Positions 61,754 through 64,000 of a stretch of DNA of 64,000 nt are shown here, piece by piece (position 1 is the first letter of the stretch; every line of letters starts with the position of its first letter). Location of the stretch: assembly GCF_017968885.1 (NCBI RefSeq), contig NZ_CP072913.1, positions 1,968,001-2,032,000 on the forward strand, written 5' to 3'. The stretch is from Pseudomonas sp. Tri1. GTDB taxonomy: Bacteria > Pseudomonadota > Gammaproteobacteria > Pseudomonadales > Pseudomonadaceae. Under the pieces are notes generated by a model. That model did no database searches and had not been told where the DNA came from. It was given only the letters and a program-made list of their open reading frames with translations. The translations under genes were made by a program, and so were the position numbers.

Positions 61754-62598
61754 GGCGGTTTCCTTGTGGCGGGGTGGGGCGCCGTGGTCGAGCCCGGCGT
61801 TTCAAAGTTTTCCAGGGCGCGGGCCAGGCTCGCTTCCGACAGTTCGCCCAGGTGGCTGCCCAGCAGGCGGCCATCGGCGCTATAGAACAGGGTCGTCGGC
61901 AGGGCCATGGAGCCGACGGCCTGGCCGAGACGACCACTGCCATCGAACAACACGTTGTCCAGGCTCAGGCCCTGGGTGGCGAGGTAGGTGCTGACGCTTT
62001 GCATGCTTTCGGCCTGGTTGACGAACAGGAAGGTCAGGTCCGGGCGCTGTTGTTGGGCTTCTTCGAGCACCGGCATTTCCCGTCGGCAGGGCGGGCACCA
62101 GGTGGCCCAGAGGTTTATCACCAGAGGGCCGCCCTGATAATCGGTGAGTTTCACGGTTGTGCCGTCGGCGGTGCGCAAGTTGATGTCCGGCAGCCGAGTG
62201 CCTTGCTCATAAATCGTCAACGACATTGTCGCCAGCAGCCAGAACAGCAAGCCGCTGCCAACCCCGAAGCCCAGTGGCTTACGCAAAGCCGGTCGGCGCC
62301 GGGCCCAGAGCAGTGCGCCGATCACCAGCGCCACGACACCCGGCCAGGCCAGGAAACCTCCGTCGCGCAGGTCGACAATCTGCCACGGGTCATCCTGGTA
62401 ATGCTGCCAGTAGGCGGCGACAAAGCCGACCCGTGCCGCCAGCAGGCCGAGTAAAAACAGTACGAACAGCACCGATTCGGGGTTCTCGCCACCGCCCTTG
62501 GCCACTCGCCAGCCCACGAACGTTGCCAACGCCAGGGCGCTGATCAGCAACAGATGATTGAGGGCGATGGCAAAGGTGCCGAGGGTGAACGTCAGCAT
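61729..62598 (-). CDS. Membrane-anchored TlpA/DsbE-type thioredoxin with Lgt-like N-terminal domain
   Basis: The 289-residue protein has about four transmembrane helices in residues 1-135 with an Lgt-like pattern (GLLAARVGFVAAYW, DLRDGGFLAWPG). A periplasmic TlpA domain follows, with the active site WATWCPPCRREMP (CPPC near residue 172) and the cis-Pro loop SMALPTTLFY (near residue 232). TlpA proteins reduce periplasmic disulfides, for example in cytochrome or copper-centre assembly. The ATG shares one base with the dsbD stop (TGATG). The 3' end overlaps dsbG. It probably draws electrons from the adjacent DsbD. The N-terminal domain is too short to be a working Lgt. Confidence 0.85.
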   Translation of the reverse strand: MLTFTLGTFAIALNHLLLISALALATFVGWRVAKGGGENPESVLFVLFLLGLLAARVGFVAAYWQHYQDDPWQIVDLRDGGFLAWPGVVALVIGALLWARRRPALRKPLGFGVGSGLLFWLLATMSLTIYEQGTRLPDINLRTADGTTVKLTDYQGGPLVINLWATWCPPCRREMPVLEEAQQQRPDLTFLFVNQAESMQSVSTYLATQGLSLDNVLFDGSGRLGQAVGSMALPTTLFYSADGRLLGSHLGELSEASLARALENFETPGSTTAPHPATRKPPCPASATC

Positions 62599-64000
62599 CA
62601 GCGCGCGTCCCGGGTGATATTCCAGCGCTCCAGGAACACCTTGGCACTGACTTCCCCGGTGATCCGCTGGCTGCGCCGCTCGGTACCGTCCGCGCCGACC
62701 CACAGCAGGCTTGGGGGCCCCGGTACCTGGTAACGGCTCAGCAGTTCGCGGCTGGCGGCGTTGTCGGCGGTTACATCGAGGCGCACCAGACGTACGTCTT
62801 TCAAGGCGTCGAGCACCTCGGCGCGGCCGAATACCTGTTTTTCCATGATCTTGCAGGACACACACCAGTCGGCGTAGTAGTCCAGCAGCACCCATTGGCC
62901 CTGGGCCTTGGCGGCGTCCAATTCCCGTTGCAGCGCGGCGGGCTCGCTGACTGTGACGAAGGCCTCGTGGGCACTCACGGGCGCGCTGCCCTCGGTACCG
63001 GCGTACACCTTCAGGGGCTGGAAGAAATCATCGCCACCGCCAGCGGCGCCGATCACCAGCAGGCTGCCCCACAGGCCAAACAGCAACGACGCGCTGCCGC
63101 AGACATAGGCGATGCGGCCGAAGCCTTCGGTCTGGCGCCAGGCGCTGTAGGCGGCAATCAACAACAGCACGCCCCACAGGCCGACCCACAACGAACCGTC
63201 GATGACCGGACGGATCATCAGCAACGCGGTGCCCAGGAACAGGAAGCCGAACACGCCTTTGAGCAGGGTCATCCAGGCACCGGGCTTGGGCAGAAAGCGA
63301 TTACCCACAGTCACCAGCAGCAACAGTGGCAGGCCCATGCCGATGCCCATGGTGAACAGGATCAGCCCGCCATGCAGCGCATTGCCGCTCTGGGCGATGT
63401 ACAGCAGCGCGCCGGCCAGCGGGGCGGTCATGCACGGGCCGACCAACAGGCCGGACAGGGCCCCGAGAACGCCAGCACCCAGCAGGCTGCCACCGCGCTG
63501 TTGGCGTCCGGCGTTTTCCAGGCGATCGCGCAGGGCGGCGGGCAATTGCAATTCGAAGAAACCGAACATGGGCAACGCCAGCACCACGAATACGGCTGCG
63601 AAGGTGCCCAGCAGCCATGGTTGCTGCAACAAGGCTTGCAGGTTGGCCCCCAACAGCGCGGCGAGCACGCCCATGGCGGCGTACACCAAGGCCATGCTGA
63701 TTACGTAGCTGCCGGCCAATGCCAGGCCGCGCCGCGGCCCGGCACCGCTGCCCACCACCAGCCCGCCCAGGATCGGCAGCATGGGCAGCGAACACGGCGT
63801 GAATGCCAGCAACAGGCCCAGGCCGAAGAACACCAGCAGGCTCCAGGCCAGTGCCCGTTGTTGCAGGCCGCTGGCCAGGGCCTGGTCCGGCGCCTCGCTG
63901 CTATTGGCGGTTGTGGCTGTTGCGGGTGCGTTGCCGCCCAGGTCGACCACCTGGGTCTGGGGGGATAACACAGGCCGGCGTCGGCACAGCCTTGGAAGCC
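62598..64000 (-). CDS. dsbD: Thiol:disulfide interchange protein DsbD (partial, apparent frameshift)
   Basis: The frame continues past the right edge, so the N-terminal DsbD-alpha domain is largely outside. Visible are eight or so transmembrane helices with the redox cysteines in FTPCSLPMLP and GLLVGPCMTAPLAG, and a C-terminal thioredoxin domain with ADWCVSCKIMEKQVF. DsbD passes electrons from cytosolic thioredoxin to periplasmic partners, here TlpA and DsbG. The last part of the alpha domain (GCADAGLCYPP) is in a different frame: a run of six G (63959-63964, C on this strand) needs one more base to join the two. This may be a sequencing or assembly error, a real mutation, or slippage. An internal GTG at 63971 would give a product lacking the alpha domain. 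Confidence 0.8.
   Translation of the reverse strand, partial: LPRLCRRRPVLSPQTQVVDLGGNAPATATTANSSEAPDQALASGLQQRALAWSLLVFFGLGLLLAFTPCSLPMLPILGGLVVGSGAGPRRGLALAGSYVISMALVYAAMGVLAALLGANLQALLQQPWLLGTFAAVFVVLALPMFGFFELQLPAALRDRLENAGRQQRGGSLLGAGVLGALSGLLVGPCMTAPLAGALLYIAQSGNALHGGLILFTMGIGMGLPLLLLVTVGNRFLPKPGAWMTLLKGVFGFLFLGTALLMIRPVIDGSLWVGLWGVLLLIAAYSAWRQTEGFGRIAYVCGSASLLFGLWGSLLVIGAAGGGDDFFQPLKVYAGTEGSAPVSAHEAFVTVSEPAALQRELDAAKAQGQWVLLDYYADWCVSCKIMEKQVFGRAEVLDALKDVRLVRLDVTADNAASRELLSRYQVPGPPSLLWVGADGTERRSQRITGEVSAKVFLERWNITRDAR

Overview
The window is 64 kb of chromosome from a fluorescent Pseudomonas (P. fluorescens group). The evidence is the pyoverdine genes pvdS and pvdL with their regulatory boxes, Pseudomonas-type REP/REPIN repeats between genes, high GC, and gene sets recalled from P. 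aeruginosa PAO1 (tpm/htpX/msrB/ospR/sagS; rocS2-rocA2/dgt/yqjD-like/mobA-moaB-moeA/yegS; atu; pvdS-pvdL; dsbD2-dsbE2-dsbG). I see no tRNA, rRNA, CRISPR, prophage or insertion sequence; this is mostly ordinary core and near-core chromosome.

Region 1 (1-11 kb) is rich in redox repair. It has the 3' part of a DEAD-box helicase, a DODA-type dioxygenase, tpm, htpX, an alanine-type aminotransferase, msrB, a glutathione peroxidase-ospR operon with a tandem OhrR-type operator, the hybrid kinase SagS, a DUF815 ATPase and a free methionine-R-sulfoxide reductase.

Region 2 (11-32 kb) holds signalling and housekeeping genes. They include a large HD-GYP sensor protein, a BvgS/BvgA-like pair (RocS2/RocA2 type), dgt, a three-gene yqjD-yqjE-like membrane operon, an Amt transporter behind a consensus sigma-54 promoter, a CPA2 antiporter, a small uncharacterised gene behind a perfect LexA box, a pseudouridine synthase, molybdenum-cofactor genes, yegS and a NarL-type two-component pair.

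Region 3 (32-44 kb) has an Hpt-like protein, cheV behind a sigma-28-type promoter, a MOSC protein, ppnP and a DEDDh exonuclease. It is followed by a compact acyclic-terpene (atu) cluster, atuA-atuC-atuD-atuF, with a divergent TetR gene and paired operators. atuB and atuE are absent here.

Region 4 (44-60 kb) is the pyoverdine locus: a PvdY-like hydroxyornithine acetyltransferase, the sigma factor pvdS, and the 13-kb NRPS gene pvdL. Iron-starvation boxes lie upstream of pvdY and pvdL and a candidate Fur box lies by pvdS, so iron limitation should derepress pvdS, and PvdS should then transcribe the two biosynthesis genes.

Region 5 (60-64 kb) has an alpha/beta hydrolase bracketed by REPINs, then a dsbD-tlpA/dsbE-dsbG operon on the minus strand. 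The dsbD frame appears broken in a run of six C at the window edge.

Most genes are intact and familiar. The best leads are regulatory: the LexA-boxed orphan, the OhrR-type operator, the sigma-54 and sigma-28 promoters and the PvdS boxes. The dsbD indel, the reduced atu cluster and an unexplained 19-bp perfect inverted repeat are also worth checking.
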